Source: Bacillota bacterium (lineage in GTDB: Bacteria > Bacillota > UBA4882 > UBA8346). Taken from it: 64,000 bases of DNA. The DNA lies in assembly GCA_023426245.1 (NCBI GenBank), contig JAFABB010000055.1:62001-126000 (forward strand), given 5' to 3'. Positions 62,846 through 64,000 of the stretch are shown here, piece after piece. Position 1 is the first letter of the stretch; the number at the start of each line of letters is the position of its first letter. Both the position numbers and the translations under genes were made by a program. The notes below the pieces were generated by a model. It had not been told where the DNA came from. It did no database searches and saw nothing but the letters and a program-made list of their open reading frames with translations.

Positions 62846-64000
62846 TTAATTCCCCCCAATTGTTACTTCGGGATTTTTATCAATGACCAAAAAATAATGG
62901 GAACCACCGCAGCTTGGCACTCCTTGTCCCATTTTACCACAAGTCCCGATAGCGTCGATCTGTAGCTGACCAATAGCTGCTTTGACGGATTGCAATACTG
63001 ATAAAATTTTGCCACTAAAAATTGCAGGCTTATAAAGAACAGGTTCCTGAGATAACTGGTAAATTCCCGAACAATGAAAAACAAAATCTCCAAAAGCCGG
63101 GTTCACCTGACCGCCTTGAAACCCCGCCAAATACAAAACATTTTCATCATCCTTCATTAAATGGTTATCGATTAAGATATGATAAAGATCTTTCGGAGTC
63201 ACGGACTCAAAATCCTGATTAAGGGGGAGCGGTTTTTCCATTTCAATGCGAATATTGCTCATTCTGGCAATCGGGAGATGAAAGAAATTTTCAACCCGTT
63301 CAGCCCCGGTGTACGGAACGCCTGCTCGATCCGCCGAAAAAATATCGGAAAGACCCGCATTCAGTTTTCCATGATTGACAATTTTGACGGTCTGACGAAT
63401 TTCTCCCACTGCACTTATGGGTTGATAAGCATAATCGCCTTCAAGGGGTCCGTCAATAATTGATAAATCCGAGCCGGCCACAGTCGTTCCCGTTTTAAAA
63501 TGCCCATTTTCGCCAAGAATGGAACTTTCAATCGAATCTGTTTCCGCGGCATGGCCAAAAGCCTCATGAGCGAGTCCCTTTGCCAAAGCATAATCAATCA
63601 CTAGTTTATAATGTCCACCTGCCAGCTTAGAAGCTGATAATAAATTCAATGCCAGCTGAGTAGCTTTTTTGGCCCGCTCTTGAATTTTACGAATGTTCTC
63701 TTGTTTGATGAGCACACCCAAGTCAATGCCGGATAAATTGGCAAAAGTGGTGGCTGTGTCATCGGTGGATTTAGCGGTAATACTATGATACAACATCGAA
63801 CGGGGCGTATTGAATGCCGTATCGGTGCCGTCAGAACGAATAATCCGCCATTCTTCGTCGGTCAGACGCAGCAGAGTACGGACAGATAATCGGGAATCCA
63901 TAACAGTTAATTCGTTGTTCAGTTCTTTTAGCTGGGTTTCGATCTCCGTCAGGCTCAATGTACCATATGGATTATCTAATTGAATCTCCCTTCTGGTATG
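62846..64000 (-). CDS. tldD: TldD-family metalloprotease (5' end beyond the window)
   Basis: At least 384 residues; the frame has no stop up to base 64000, so the apparent TTG start at 63958 is internal and the true N-terminus is outside the window. The zinc site HEAFGH is present in GLAHEAFGHAAETDS, and the C-terminus has GIYQL... and GTCGKMGQGVPSCGGSH, as in TldD. It is the catalytic partner of the downstream TldE gene. Confidence 0.9.
   Translation of the reverse strand, partial: HTRREIQLDNPYGTLSLTEIETQLKELNNELTVMDSRLSVRTLLRLTDEEWRIIRSDGTDTAFNTPRSMLYHSITAKSTDDTATTFANLSGIDLGVLIKQENIRKIQERAKKATQLALNLLSASKLAGGHYKLVIDYALAKGLAHEAFGHAAETDSIESSILGENGHFKTGTTVAGSDLSIIDGPLEGDYAYQPISAVGEIRQTVKIVNHGKLNAGLSDIFSADRAGVPYTGAERVENFFHLPIARMSNIRIEMEKPLPLNQDFESVTPKDLYHILIDNHLMKDDENVLYLAGFQGGQVNPAFGDFVFHCSGIYQLSQEPVLYKPAIFSGKILSVLQSVKAAIGQLQIDAIGTCGKMGQGVPSCGGSHYFLVIDKNPEVTIGGN

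Overview
The window reads as the chromosome of a spore-forming, Gram-positive-type anaerobe or facultative anaerobe of the Bacillota. The evidence is a set of conserved Firmicutes gene orders (tig-clpP-clpX-lonB; yicC-remA-gmk-rpoZ followed by priA-def-fmt-rsmB; accD-accA-pfkA-pyk; ruvX-DUF1292), sporulation-linked genes (GerW/YtfJ, its DUF2953 partner and a DacF-like carboxypeptidase), a CIRCE-controlled groESL operon, strong AGGAGG-type ribosome sites, frequent GTG/TTG starts and A+T-rich intergenic DNA. An mIHF-type protein inside the yicC-gmk operon points to the clostridial/peptococcal/limnochordial side rather than to Bacillus. No species can be named from the sequence alone. No complete transposase, phage gene, CRISPR array or rRNA is visible; one tRNA (Leu, anticodon TAG) is present.

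Layout, left to right. 1-5100: the start of a gene leaving the left edge, hisC, aroH and a HutP-family regulator, then a small membrane protein, a flavoprotein and a patatin-like lipase. 5100-10260: the protein quality-control block lonB, clpX, clpP, tig. 10550-13180: tRNA-Leu, dacF, ytfJ and DUF2953. 13217-23998: a Ca2+-type P-ATPase, rqcH (rescue of stalled nascent chains), groES-groEL, a PIF1-like helicase, a D-2-hydroxyacid dehydrogenase and a free-standing FIST sensor protein. 24012-27380: a four-gene cassette (glycosyltransferase, nucleotidyltransferase, SDR, P-loop kinase) that looks accessory. 27490-29520: repeats, a copper module (csoR-copZ) with a readable promoter and operator, and a 1-kb non-coding stretch with tandem repeats.

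29522-39379 is the translation/nucleotide block: rsmB, a YugP-type membrane protease, fmt, two tandem peptide deformylase genes, priA, then rpoZ, gmk, remA, mIHF and yicC. The usual coaBC between rpoZ and priA is absent and is replaced by an orphan gene plus a repeat-rich patch. 39611-42530: htrA, an ECF sigma factor with its anti-sigma factor, and hup. 42945-49230: DUF1292, ruvX, a baseplate-J-like membrane protein coupled to a polytopic alkaline-phosphatase-like protein, an AI-2E-type permease and a YtxH-like protein. 49306-53898: mnmA with its cysteine desulfurase, two uncharacterised membrane proteins, mgsA and trxA. 54094-61406: pyk, pfkA, accA, accD, a small conserved protein, murD and fba, joining lower glycolysis to fatty-acid precursor supply. 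61543-64000: a tldE/tldD pair, with tldD running off the right edge.

The most unusual material is non-coding. Two copies of a roughly 130-150-base element (27695-27843 and 36739-36866) share loop sequences, while at least one stem is kept by compensating base changes and both end in a terminator-like hairpin; this suggests a structured RNA or an RNA-encoding repeat. Each copy lies beside a member of a family of fold-back elements with GGCTGTC/GACAGCC ends, of which there is a third copy at 53417-53521 and a structurally similar but distinct element at 41993-42122.
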